Below are positions 54,035 to 62,604 of a DNA stretch of 64,000 bases, piece after piece. The stretch comes from Mesotaenium endlicherianum (lineage: Eukaryota > Streptophyta > Zygnematophyceae > Zygnematales > Mesotaeniaceae). Location: assembly GCA_009602735.1 (NCBI GenBank), contig WELA01002708.1, positions 1 through 64,000 of the forward strand. The letters run 5' to 3'. Every line of letters begins with the position of its first letter. Position 1 is the first letter of the stretch. The notes under the pieces were generated by a model. That model did not search any database and was not told the DNA's origin. It saw nothing but the letters and a program-made list of their open reading frames with translations. The position numbers were made by a program, and so were the translations under genes.

Positions 54035-57000
54035 ATGTTCTCAACTGCTGAAAAAACATCAAAGACCGCGTCATCAGCTCCAAAACAAGGAGCTGGCGGT
54101 AGTTTTTTCAGGAAAGCGGAAGCGCTTTCTTTTTTCGGAACACAGGAAACACCTTCATTTTTCAACGGTGGAAGTTTCATACAACCAAAATTATCTGTTA
54201 GCAGTCCGGATGACCCACACGAAAAAGAAGCCGATGCCGTAGCAGACCATGTGATGCGCGCACCCGATACGGCAACACCTCAACTGAAACAGGAAGACAA
54301 CGAAGTACAGCGAAAAACAGCGGCAGACGACGATAAAAAAGAACTGCATCCCAAACTGGAAACACCGGCTATAACAGCCATACAGTGTAAGGAAGAAGAA
54401 GGTACTACTTCCGATGCTGAAGTGATACAAACCGCTTTACTGCAAAGACACGGCCGCGCACCGCCAACTCCCGTAACAGGTTTTGAACAACAACTGACCC
54501 ACTCCAAAGGAGGAGGCAGCGCTTTGCCCGGCTCTACCCGCCAGTTCATGGAAACCAGGTTTGGCGCCGACTTCGGCGGAGTACGCATTCATACCGGCGC
54601 CGTAGCAGAATCGCTGAGCAGTAATATACAGGCACAGGCATTCACACACGGTAACGATATTTATTTCAATGCCGGCAAATATGCACCCGATACAGGGGCA
54701 GGCGGTTTATTGCTTGCCCATGAATTAACGCATACCATCCAACAAGGCGCCAGCAAATCCGTTGCATCCAACACGCATCCTGTTGCGCGCAAACCCATCT
54801 TACAACGAACAGCGTCTGACCGGCCTGTTCCTTCACAATTGAATAATGCCGTAGCCAAAGCCAAATCGGAAGTAGGTAAAGTGAATGCCGATAAAGAAGG
54901 GGCTGATGGATACCGTACCGGTTGGGAAAGACTGGTAGAATATTTCAAAACAACATTGGGCGCCGATAAAGTATTGCCGCAAGGCGCTGCCATGGTGCAG
55001 GGTGCCGTTGCGGAACAGGATATAAAGAAACAAAGAAGGGTTAATGGACTGCCGCCCGCTAATCCACGCCCCGCAAGCGGACCTTATCAAAGAGATGCTA
55101 TGCCCAGTTGGTGTGGCATATTTGTGTTCTGGTCGCTCCACAAAGGCGGCGTGCCCCTGAATCCCTGGATACTGGGTGGCCATAATATAGACCTGAATGC
55201 CGCCTACCCTCCAGGCTACCACCCGAAAGCCGGTGATATTGCCTATCGGAATGCATTCTCGCATTATGCCATTGTTGAAAAATCAAACGGCGATACTGTT
55301 ACAACGGTTAACGGCAATACGGCCGGTGAAGATAATCTTGGCGGGCAGGTACAGGTAAAAGATCATCCCCTTGCCAATTGGACAGGCTTCTTCGATCCAT
55401 TGATGATGAAGAACGGAGAATTGGGTGCAGGTGAACAGGCCGCAGAAAGCAAACCCAAAACATTGCGCGAACTGCGACAGGAATTATTCCATGTAAACAG
55501 GAAAATGCAGGACGGCCCCGAGCCTGAACAAGAGATGACCGAAGAAGTACACCTGCAAGCCAAACAGGAACCGCTGAGTAGCTGGCAGGTGAACGAGAGT
55601 GGCCGGTTAACACATGCGCCACCTGTGGTTCAACCTGCCGCTGTGCAGGCGAAAGAAGAACCGGTGCAACAGAAAGACGAAGAGCACAAAGAGGAAGAAG
55701 AAAAACACGCGCCGGTACCGGTACAATTGAAAACAGCTGAACCCAAAGTGCAGCGCTCCTGGTTGAGTGATGCATGGTCTACCGTGTCAAATGCCGTGGG
55801 CGATCTTGTATCGCAGGGACTCGAAGCCGGTAAACGCATCCTGTTAAGAGAGGCACGCGATTTTGCAATGGCCATACCGGGTTATCGTGCATTGCGGGTG
55901 GTATTGGGTGAAGATCCCATCACCAATGAAGTAGTAGAAAGGAACGGCCATAATTTCATAGAAGCGGCATTCGACATTATGCCGGGTGGCCGGTTATTGC
56001 ACCAGAAGCTCGAAGAGTTGGGTGCACTCACCGATGCGGAAGCATGGGTAGATCAGCAGATAGCCAACCTCGTATCTGTTGTACACCGCATTGTTACCAG
56101 TATTGAAAACTTCTGGTCAAGCTTGTCATTGGACGACCTGGGCAGTCCGCAACGCGTATTTGAACGCATTGGCAATATTATCCACGACACTATCAGCAGC
56201 ATTGTGCGTTTTGCCGAGAACGCCGCAAGCGAATTACTTTCTATTGTCAAGCGCTTCCTGTTGAACCAACTGGTTTCCTTTGTACGCAATCATACAACAG
56301 CCTACCCCTTGCTCTGTGTGATACTGGGTGAAGACCCCATCACACACCAGCAGGTAGCGAAGAATGGAACGAATATCCTCAATGCATTACTGGAACTGGG
56401 TGGCGAAGAAGGAAGAGAGCAAAGGCGGCAGATGCAGGATACCGGCACTTTCCAACGGATCGCAGCATGGATCGATCGCGGCATAACGGTATTCAGTAAT
56501 GCATATGAACAGATACGGGCAGGTATTGCATCGATCTGGGATTTTGTGTCCATCGAAAGCCTCATGCATCCCATCGATACCTTCAATCGTATCTACAACA
56601 TATTCGCACCGCCGATACAACAGGTATGGAATTTCGTGCGCGATACAGCAGTGGTGATATTGCGTTTCATCAAAGAAGTATTGCTGCGCAGGTTGTCGAA
56701 CTGGGCAAGAACAGTGCGCGGATACCAGTTACTCACCGTGATCATTGGCAAAGATCCGTTCACCGATGAAGTCGTTCCGCGCACGATGGAAAACATCATC
56801 CGTGGCTTCATGAGCCTGATGGAAGGCGGACTGGAACAGTTCAACCAGTTGAAAGAATCAGGCGCTATCGACAGAACCACACAACGCATCAATGCGGCGG
56901 TTGACCGGCTCAACATGACGCCTGCCGGAATTGTACAACTGTTCATCAATCTCTGGCATTCCATGAGCCTGAACGATCTCATTCACCCGATCGATGCTTT

Positions 57001-59152
57001 CAGGCGCATCGTGGCTACATTCGGCGAGCCCATCGGCCGGCTCATTGCCTTTGTGGTAGAGATCGTCAAAATTGTTGTGGAAGTGATCCTGCAGGTGATG
57101 AACTTCCCCACCGATCTCATCAGCAATATCATCACCAAAGCCATGCAGGCTTTTGAAATGATCAAGCGCGATCCGGTAGGGTTCCTCAAAAACCTGCTGC
57201 GCGCCATCAAGGAAGGATTCACACAGTTCTTCAATAATATTCTCAGGCATTTGCTCAACGGACTCACGGGCTGGTTGATGAGCGAGTTACGTGACGCGAA
57301 TGTGCCCGCGCCGCAAGACTTCTCCCTGCGGGGCATCATCAGTTGGGTATTGCAGGTATTGGGATTGAGCATGGAAACCATCTGGCAGAAATTATCGGAA
57401 CATCCGCGGATAGGACCACAACGTGTAGCGCGCATACGCAGCATGATCAATACGCTGGAAGGCATCTGGACTTTCATCAGAGATGTACAGGAAAGAGGTA
57501 TTGTTGCCATCTGGGATAAGATACAGGAGCAATTGAGTAACCTGTGGAATACCATATTGGATGCTGTGAAGAATTGGATCATGGAGCAGATCGTAAACCG
57601 TGTGGTAGCCAGGTTGCTGAGTATGCTGGACCCTACGGGTATCATGGCCGTGATCAACAGCGCGATTGCTTTGTACAGAGCTGTACAATCCTTCATCCGT
57701 TACCTGCGAGAAATGCTTACAGTGGTGAATTCATTCGTAGAAGGCGTAGTGGAAATAGCGAGTGGCAATACAAGGCGTGCGGCAGACTTCCTGGAAAACA
57801 GTCTCGACAGGGCCATGCCCATCGTCATAGGCTTCCTTGCTAACCAAGTGGGCTTAAGTGGTGTGGGACGCCGCATTGCTGAACTCATAGGCGCTGCAAG
57901 ACAATTGGTTGACAGGGCTGTGACCTGGTTGGTGAACCGGGCTGTGGATACAGGCTTCGCTTTATTCGACCGGTTGATGGCTGCGGGAAGAAGTGCGGTA
58001 GCAGCAGTGCTTGATTGGTTGGGATTCAGGGAAAGATTTGCTACGGATAATGGAACAAATCATACCATATATATAAGAGATTCCGGGCAAGCACCAACAC
58101 TGATTATTGAAAGTTCTCCTGTGGACGTTGCTACATTCTTTAACCAACAGGAAGCGGCTATTACTGCGTCATCAACTATGACTACCACAGATAAGAATAC
58201 TAAACTAGGAAAGATCACACATGGAAGGAATTTACTCCAAGGATTGCAAACATTAATGAATAGCGCCAAAGCTGCAAACAACTCAAATCCGAGGATTCCG
58301 CAAATGATTGTAGAAATCATTGGCGTTATAAAGGAAATTGAACCAGGTGGTACACAAGAAATGGTTCCCGCTGCCGAATTCAATCCCGGATTCTTAAATG
58401 CTAAAGCCAGTTCATTTTCTGCAAGATATGTTTACAGAGGTGGTACAACAGCTGCTGGGGTTGCCATACCTAAAAACCATGCTGATGGAACCGAACCATC
58501 GGATGCGAATTTGGTAGATGCATGGAGGATATTAACAGGATTGCAGTTAAGTAGTAGGTGGGTAAGGTTCCATATACTGAACAGAGAAGTAGGTGGTATT
58601 GCCGCCGACTCTAATTTAATTCCTACACCTACTTTGATCAACAATGAGTACAAGGATGCTTTGGAAACCGATTTGAAAGGATATTACAATTCGGGCCTGC
58701 CCGTTTGGCTACGGGCTTCGATAACTTACAGGCCTATTTATAATTCTTTGTTCCCGAATAGATATTCAGCACAAGCCGGGGCAATGAAATATCAAAATAA
58801 TCAATGGGTTGAGGACCCTACCAAACAAAAAACGTTTAATGTTAGTATTGACCCGCCTGAAAATGCAGGCTTTAATATTAATCTGGTCTTAACTGATGCT
58901 GATGCCCAGTATTTCATTGTAAATATGTCGACTGTAACAAGAGATATGATTGATGTTTTAAGAGCAAGAAGGCCAGCAAGCGGTTATACATATTATCGTC
59001 AAATGGAAAGAGCACTTGCATCCGAAGTTTTTGGAACTGACGTTCTATCTTTTGATCCGGAAGTTATTAGTGCGCTGAGTCCTACCCAGGCACAATCGAA
59101 CAGAATAAATGCATATAGAAGAGGATTGTCAAGTGTAAATTGGATTTTCTAA
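54035..59152 (+). CDS. 1705-aa DUF4157 (eCIS core domain) mosaic protein with CHAP-like domain and putative toxin tip
   Basis: Probable cargo or tape-like effector of the eCIS. Order: Ser/Lys-rich disordered start; IQPKLSVSSPDDPHEKEADAVAD motif (about 50-70); DUF4157 core (about 160-240) with the zinc-protease-like HELTH at 229-233; a CHAP/NlpC-P60-like domain with WCG (Cys360) and SHYAIVE (His410); a charged linker (about 465-590); helical repeats with the marker GEDPIT at exact 140-residue spacing (Asp627, 767, 907) and further amphipathic helices to about 1330; then a C-terminal region (about 1335-1705) of lower G+C. That region holds a WVRFHILNREVGGIAADSNL segment resembling nuclease-type tips of polymorphic toxins. 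The toxin reading is tentative. No immunity gene is evident. Confidence 0.82.
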   Translation: MFSTAEKTSKTASSAPKQGAGGSFFRKAEALSFFGTQETPSFFNGGSFIQPKLSVSSPDDPHEKEADAVADHVMRAPDTATPQLKQEDNEVQRKTAADDDKKELHPKLETPAITAIQCKEEEGTTSDAEVIQTALLQRHGRAPPTPVTGFEQQLTHSKGGGSALPGSTRQFMETRFGADFGGVRIHTGAVAESLSSNIQAQAFTHGNDIYFNAGKYAPDTGAGGLLLAHELTHTIQQGASKSVASNTHPVARKPILQRTASDRPVPSQLNNAVAKAKSEVGKVNADKEGADGYRTGWERLVEYFKTTLGADKVLPQGAAMVQGAVAEQDIKKQRRVNGLPPANPRPASGPYQRDAMPSWCGIFVFWSLHKGGVPLNPWILGGHNIDLNAAYPPGYHPKAGDIAYRNAFSHYAIVEKSNGDTVTTVNGNTAGEDNLGGQVQVKDHPLANWTGFFDPLMMKNGELGAGEQAAESKPKTLRELRQELFHVNRKMQDGPEPEQEMTEEVHLQAKQEPLSSWQVNESGRLTHAPPVVQPAAVQAKEEPVQQKDEEHKEEEEKHAPVPVQLKTAEPKVQRSWLSDAWSTVSNAVGDLVSQGLEAGKRILLREARDFAMAIPGYRALRVVLGEDPITNEVVERNGHNFIEAAFDIMPGGRLLHQKLEELGALTDAEAWVDQQIANLVSVVHRIVTSIENFWSSLSLDDLGSPQRVFERIGNIIHDTISSIVRFAENAASELLSIVKRFLLNQLVSFVRNHTTAYPLLCVILGEDPITHQQVAKNGTNILNALLELGGEEGREQRRQMQDTGTFQRIAAWIDRGITVFSNAYEQIRAGIASIWDFVSIESLMHPIDTFNRIYNIFAPPIQQVWNFVRDTAVVILRFIKEVLLRRLSNWARTVRGYQLLTVIIGKDPFTDEVVPRTMENIIRGFMSLMEGGLEQFNQLKESGAIDRTTQRINAAVDRLNMTPAGIVQLFINLWHSMSLNDLIHPIDAFRRIVATFGEPIGRLIAFVVEIVKIVVEVILQVMNFPTDLISNIITKAMQAFEMIKRDPVGFLKNLLRAIKEGFTQFFNNILRHLLNGLTGWLMSELRDANVPAPQDFSLRGIISWVLQVLGLSMETIWQKLSEHPRIGPQRVARIRSMINTLEGIWTFIRDVQERGIVAIWDKIQEQLSNLWNTILDAVKNWIMEQIVNRVVARLLSMLDPTGIMAVINSAIALYRAVQSFIRYLREMLTVVNSFVEGVVEIASGNTRRAADFLENSLDRAMPIVIGFLANQVGLSGVGRRIAELIGAARQLVDRAVTWLVNRAVDTGFALFDRLMAAGRSAVAAVLDWLGFRERFATDNGTNHTIYIRDSGQAPTLIIESSPVDVATFFNQQEAAITASSTMTTTDKNTKLGKITHGRNLLQGLQTLMNSAKAANNSNPRIPQMIVEIIGVIKEIEPGGTQEMVPAAEFNPGFLNAKASSFSARYVYRGGTTAAGVAIPKNHADGTEPSDANLVDAWRILTGLQLSSRWVRFHILNREVGGIAADSNLIPTPTLINNEYKDALETDLKGYYNSGLPVWLRASITYRPIYNSLFPNRYSAQAGAMKYQNNQWVEDPTKQKTFNVSIDPPENAGFNINLVLTDADAQYFIVNMSTVTRDMIDVLRARRPASGYTYYRQMERALASEVFGTDVLSFDPEVISALSPTQAQSNRINAYRRGLSSVNWIF
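55800..57060 (+). repeat. Three tandem repeats of 420 bp inside the large DUF4157 gene
   Basis: The segment encoding G(E/K)DP(I/F)T recurs at 55907, 56327 and 56747, each 420 bp (140 codons) apart with no net indel. A degenerate fourth copy may lie near 57170. Repeats encode helix bundles with Tyr-Pro or Gly-Tyr before the marker. Confidence 0.75.
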
Positions 59153-59167
59153 ATAAATTTTAAATAT

Positions 59168-60367
59168 ATGGCAACCATTTTTAAAAGACGTAGACGCAGA
59201 TCCATCACTGCCAATGAGGGTAAGTTCTTTAAGAAAGAGAATACCCAGGAGCAAAGTTTTTTCAGCGGCGCTGATCATGATGGATTTTTCCAACCACAAC
59301 CGCAAACACAACAAGTACAACGAAAATGTGCTGAATGTGAGAATGAAGAAAAAAAGGCCCAGCGCATGACCGATGATAAGAAAGAAGAGGATAAAACCGT
59401 GCATCGCGAAACGGATAAAAAAGAAGACGACGATAAAAAGTTGCACCGGCAAACTGATGGGGCCGCTACTGCCTCAGGCGGCGCGGCTTCTTATGTCCAT
59501 TCGCTCAATGGCAAAGGTAGCCCGCTCCCTGCTTCTACAAAGCAATTCTTCCAACAAAGGATGGGCGTTGATTTCAGCCAGGTAGCCATTCATACGGAAA
59601 AGGAAGCCTCCGATTCTGCCAAAGCCATCAATGCAAAAGCCTACACAGTGGGCAATCATATCGTATTCAAAGAAGGACAATATGCACCGGATACATACGA
59701 AGGGAAAAAACTGCTCGCACATGAATTAATGCATGTGGTACAGCAGGCAGGAGCCATCATGCGGAAAGTAAATCCGGTAATCCATGAAGACGATGACAAG
59801 ACCGCTTTGAGGTCGGTTTCAGGTAAGGGAACGCTTACCGATAATAAAACCAATAATGGCGCTTCGGCAGATGTGAGCGCACAAACCACCGCCAATTACG
59901 ACCATGGCACTTTTACAACAGCCAATGCTACCAGCAACCGCGCAACAGGTTGTAGTGATTGTGGATCTGCTCCCTGTGCTACGATGAGTGGTGTTATGAT
60001 CTCGGTATTCCATGCGCATCCGGTTATTGCACCACCTGTTATGCCGCCCGGACTCACACCTTGTCAGCAGTTGCGCGTACAACATTTCATCAATAACGTA
60101 TTGATGCCGCACGAAAGACAGCATGTGGCGGCATTCAATACCTACAATGGAACAGTGCGTACACCATTTACGGTAACTGCGTGCCATACAGACCAGGGAT
60201 TGAGCGATGCGCTCCTCCCCTTGCACAACAGTATAGATGCCAGTCGTATTGCTGCCGCCAATGCCCTGAGTGATGCCCTGGATCCTTTCAATACCACAAT
60301 AGACATTGATTGCCAGGAGCCGAAAGCCCCTGCTTCCCCATCACCTAAAAAACAACAGAAGAAATAA
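59168..60367 (+). CDS. Second DUF4157 protein with an additional HExxH region
   Basis: A 399-aa eCIS-associated protein. It starts with a basic stretch (FKRRRRRSIT), has VQRKCAECENEEKKAQR (a CxxC plus charged repeats common in these proteins), then a DUF4157 core (about 110-195) with HELMH at 185-189. After a variable segment, a Cys-rich stretch (GCSDCGSAPC) leads to a second protease-like motif, PHERQH at about 314-319, and a Pro/Lys-rich end. Two HExxH motifs in one chain are unusual; the second could be a separate metalloprotease effector domain. It begins 15 bp after the large DUF4157 gene. Confidence 0.82.
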   Translation: MATIFKRRRRRSITANEGKFFKKENTQEQSFFSGADHDGFFQPQPQTQQVQRKCAECENEEKKAQRMTDDKKEEDKTVHRETDKKEDDDKKLHRQTDGAATASGGAASYVHSLNGKGSPLPASTKQFFQQRMGVDFSQVAIHTEKEASDSAKAINAKAYTVGNHIVFKEGQYAPDTYEGKKLLAHELMHVVQQAGAIMRKVNPVIHEDDDKTALRSVSGKGTLTDNKTNNGASADVSAQTTANYDHGTFTTANATSNRATGCSDCGSAPCATMSGVMISVFHAHPVIAPPVMPPGLTPCQQLRVQHFINNVLMPHERQHVAAFNTYNGTVRTPFTVTACHTDQGLSDALLPLHNSIDASRIAAANALSDALDPFNTTIDIDCQEPKAPASPSPKKQQKK

Positions 60368-60539
60368 TATCTCAGCCTATGAAGCCCATAAAGTCAGCCA
60401 ACTGTTGGAAACCAGTTATTTATGAGCCCGATGAAGTCAGCCAACAATTATTAAAGCGCCGCAACCTAACCCACACATCCGGATCATTGTACATAGCACT
60501 TTAGAACATAATGCAGTATCTTAACGTAAAATACAACCT
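60368..60539 (+). other. 172-bp gap with an imperfect direct repeat
   Basis: The longest gap inside the eCIS cluster after its leader. Two copies of a 25-bp segment, TATGAAGCCCATAAAGTCAG... at 60378-60402 and TATGAGCCCGATGAAGTCAG... at 60421-60445, recur with a 43-bp period; both end in AGTCAGCCAAC. A 41-codon reading frame from 60379 to 60504 crosses both but has no recognisable features. The gap may hold a promoter or a processing site for the ATPase gene. Confidence 0.5.
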
Positions 60540-61889
60540 GTGATCTACCAGTTAAACCATAGCAATACGGTCCCATCATTGAGGATTGCGATGGATCATT
60601 GCAAAACCTTGATCGGATTGCGTTTGCAGGCGTATTTCGACAATGGCTCTTTCGACCCGGTTGCCTGGCTCAAAGAACAATATCAAAATGAACCACCGAA
60701 TAAAGGCTGGCTCTCTTTTATCCCCTTGCAGGAATACACCGAATGGATCGTGGTCATGTTAACGTTGGCGCCGCATGTGTATCCTAATTTTTTTGAATCC
60801 CTGATCGTAACACACCTGCCCTCCGGTGGCGATTTTCCTGAATTTGGCGGCGTAAAAGCGGCTAATCATCGAGGCATGTTGCCTACCGGCGAAACGATCC
60901 AGTTCATCATAGCCGGTGATGACGTTGATAAACGGCTGCAACTACAGGAACTTTTCCGTGAAACGCATTTCTTTTACCGCCAGGGCATTTTATGGCTGGA
61001 GCCGGTCAAGGAAGGCGAACCGGTAATGAGCGGGCGAATCGTGTTGCCGCAGGAAAATATAGAACGCATCTTATTCGGTCGTGAGTCGGCACCGCGTTAT
61101 GGACTCGATTTCCCTGCCAAACAAATTATTACGGCCATGGAATGGAACGATGTGGTATTGCATCCGCGCACCATGCAACAGGTAAAAGACATCAGTACCT
61201 GGCTCAATCACCATCACCGGTTTGCTGAAGACAATAATTTGAAAAGAAAGATCAAACCCGGTTACCGCGTACTTTTTTACGGCCCTTCCGGAACGGGTAA
61301 AACATTAACAGCCGCACTGCTGGGTAAAGAGTTCGGCAAAGATGTTTATCGCATCGACCTTTCACAAATTGTAAGTAAATACATTGGTGAAACGGAAAAG
61401 AACCTGGAAGCCGTTTTCAAAAGAGCGGAAAGCAAGGACTGGATATTGTTTTTCGATGAGGCCGATGCACTCTTCGGCAAACGAACCAGTGTACAAAGTT
61501 CGCACGACAAATACGCCAACCAGGAAGTGAGCTATCTCCTGCAACGTGTGGAAGACTATCCCGGCCTGCTCATCCTGGCATCCAACTTCAAGAACAACCT
61601 CGATGAAGCCTTCCTGCGCCGCTTCCACTCCGTGGTACACTTCCCCATGCCCAATACCGCCGAACGGCATCATCTCTGGAAAAAAACAATGCCCGCAGGC
61701 TTGCAACACGATGGCTCTGTGAACCTCCTTGAACTGGCCGACCAATTCGAGCTGACAGGCGCTTCCATCCTGAATGCCGTGCAGTTTGCCACTTTGCAAA
61801 GCTATGCCCGCGGCGATGGTAAATTGTTGCAGTCAGACCTGCTCGAAGGAGTGAAAAAAGAATTCCTCAAAGAAGAGAAGTCTTTTTAA
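60540..61889 (+). CDS. eCIS AAA+ ATPase (Pvc15-like)
   Basis: A 449-aa AAA+ ATPase of the kind found in nearly all eCIS clusters, thought to help assembly or cargo loading and absent from the mature particle. The N-terminal half is the family-specific domain. The ATPase core has Walker A GPSGTGKT (248-255), Walker B LFFDEAD (Asp306-Glu307), sensor region LLILASNFKNNLDEAFLRRF with the arginine finger, and a C-terminal lid. It starts at a GTG (60540), as an in-frame stop lies just upstream; ATG 60591 is the alternative. The response regulator follows after 21 bp. Confidence 0.93.
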   Translation: MIYQLNHSNTVPSLRIAMDHCKTLIGLRLQAYFDNGSFDPVAWLKEQYQNEPPNKGWLSFIPLQEYTEWIVVMLTLAPHVYPNFFESLIVTHLPSGGDFPEFGGVKAANHRGMLPTGETIQFIIAGDDVDKRLQLQELFRETHFFYRQGILWLEPVKEGEPVMSGRIVLPQENIERILFGRESAPRYGLDFPAKQIITAMEWNDVVLHPRTMQQVKDISTWLNHHHRFAEDNNLKRKIKPGYRVLFYGPSGTGKTLTAALLGKEFGKDVYRIDLSQIVSKYIGETEKNLEAVFKRAESKDWILFFDEADALFGKRTSVQSSHDKYANQEVSYLLQRVEDYPGLLILASNFKNNLDEAFLRRFHSVVHFPMPNTAERHHLWKKTMPAGLQHDGSVNLLELADQFELTGASILNAVQFATLQSYARGDGKLLQSDLLEGVKKEFLKEEKSF

Positions 61890-61892
61890 AAT

Positions 61893-61900
61893 TACCTTTG
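61893..61900 (+). promoter_or_regulatory. Candidate -7 box TACCTTTG before the two-component genes
   Basis: A perfect TAnnTTTG 10 bp before the response-regulator ATG, in the gap after the ATPase. There is no TTTG at the usual upstream distance. If used, the two-component genes can be expressed apart from the eCIS operon, possibly starting at the fourth codon (61920). Confidence 0.4.
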
Positions 61901-61910
61901 TGCTCATTAA

Positions 61911-62603
61911 ATGGCGAACATGATTCAGTTGCTTTTGGTAGAAGACGACCAGCGTATTGCAGCATTGATCAAGCAGGGGCTGGAAGAACAGGGATTTGAA
62001 GTAACAGCTGCCTATGATGGTTTGATGGGAAAAAAACTGGCTGTTAACAGGTCATACGATATCATTATCACCGATATCATACTACCCAACCTGAATGGAA
62101 TCGACCTGTGCAAAGAGATCAGGCGCGTTAAGCCCGATGTGCCCATTATCATGCTCACAGCCCTTGGTACCACCGACGATAAAGTAGAAGGATTTGATGC
62201 CGGCGCCGACGATTACCTGGTAAAACCCTTTGAACTGCGGGAATTATTGGTAAGGATACGGGCATTGCTGAAAAGAAGCGCTTCCAATAACCAGGTGCAG
62301 GGATTCATATTGCGGTATGCCGATATAGAAATGAACATGCATACCAAAATTGTAAAACGAAACAACAAAGAAATTGAGCTGACGCCAAAAGAATTGAAGT
62401 TGCTCGAATACATGATGCAAAACCCTGAAAGGGTGCTGAGCAGAACAGAGATCGCAGAAAAGGTTTGGGATACTTCTTTCGATACCGGCACCAATTTCAT
62501 TGACGTGTACATCAATTACCTGCGGAAAAAGATTGATAAAGACTTCGATACCAAATTGATCCATACCAAATCGGGACTCGGGTTCATCTTCAAAAAAGAG
62601 TAA
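61911..62603 (+). CDS. OmpR-family response regulator
   Basis: A 230-aa transcriptional regulator. The receiver domain (about 5-120) has the acidic pair VEDD, the phospho-acceptor Asp55 in IIITDIILPNLNG, the Thr in MLTALGTT and the Lys in DYLVKPFEL. The C-terminal winged helix (about 130-228) is intact: IELTPKELKLLEYMMQNPERVLSRTEIAEKVWD and YINYLRKKIDKDF. Met4 (61920) is an alternative start. It ends 1 bp before its kinase. It follows the eCIS ATPase by 21 bp, so it may regulate the cluster, but such pairs also occur alone. Confidence 0.95.
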   Translation: MANMIQLLLVEDDQRIAALIKQGLEEQGFEVTAAYDGLMGKKLAVNRSYDIIITDIILPNLNGIDLCKEIRRVKPDVPIIMLTALGTTDDKVEGFDAGADDYLVKPFELRELLVRIRALLKRSASNNQVQGFILRYADIEMNMHTKIVKRNNKEIELTPKELKLLEYMMQNPERVLSRTEIAEKVWDTSFDTGTNFIDVYINYLRKKIDKDFDTKLIHTKSGLGFIFKKE

Positions 62604-62604
62604 T

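Noticed and set aside
60379-60504. 41-codon ORF in the gap before the ATPase
   Set aside because: It crosses a direct repeat, has no family feature and no clear start signal; kept only as a description of the gap.
33931-61889. Prophage
   Set aside because: No capsid, portal, terminase, integrase, holin or lysin gene; the ATPase, cap and DUF4157 genes are those of eCIS.
33931-61889. Type VI secretion system
   Set aside because: A VgrG-like spike and PAAR are present, but no TssJLM membrane complex, ClpV or Hcp-type gene; the tape measure and Pvc15-like ATPase point to eCIS.
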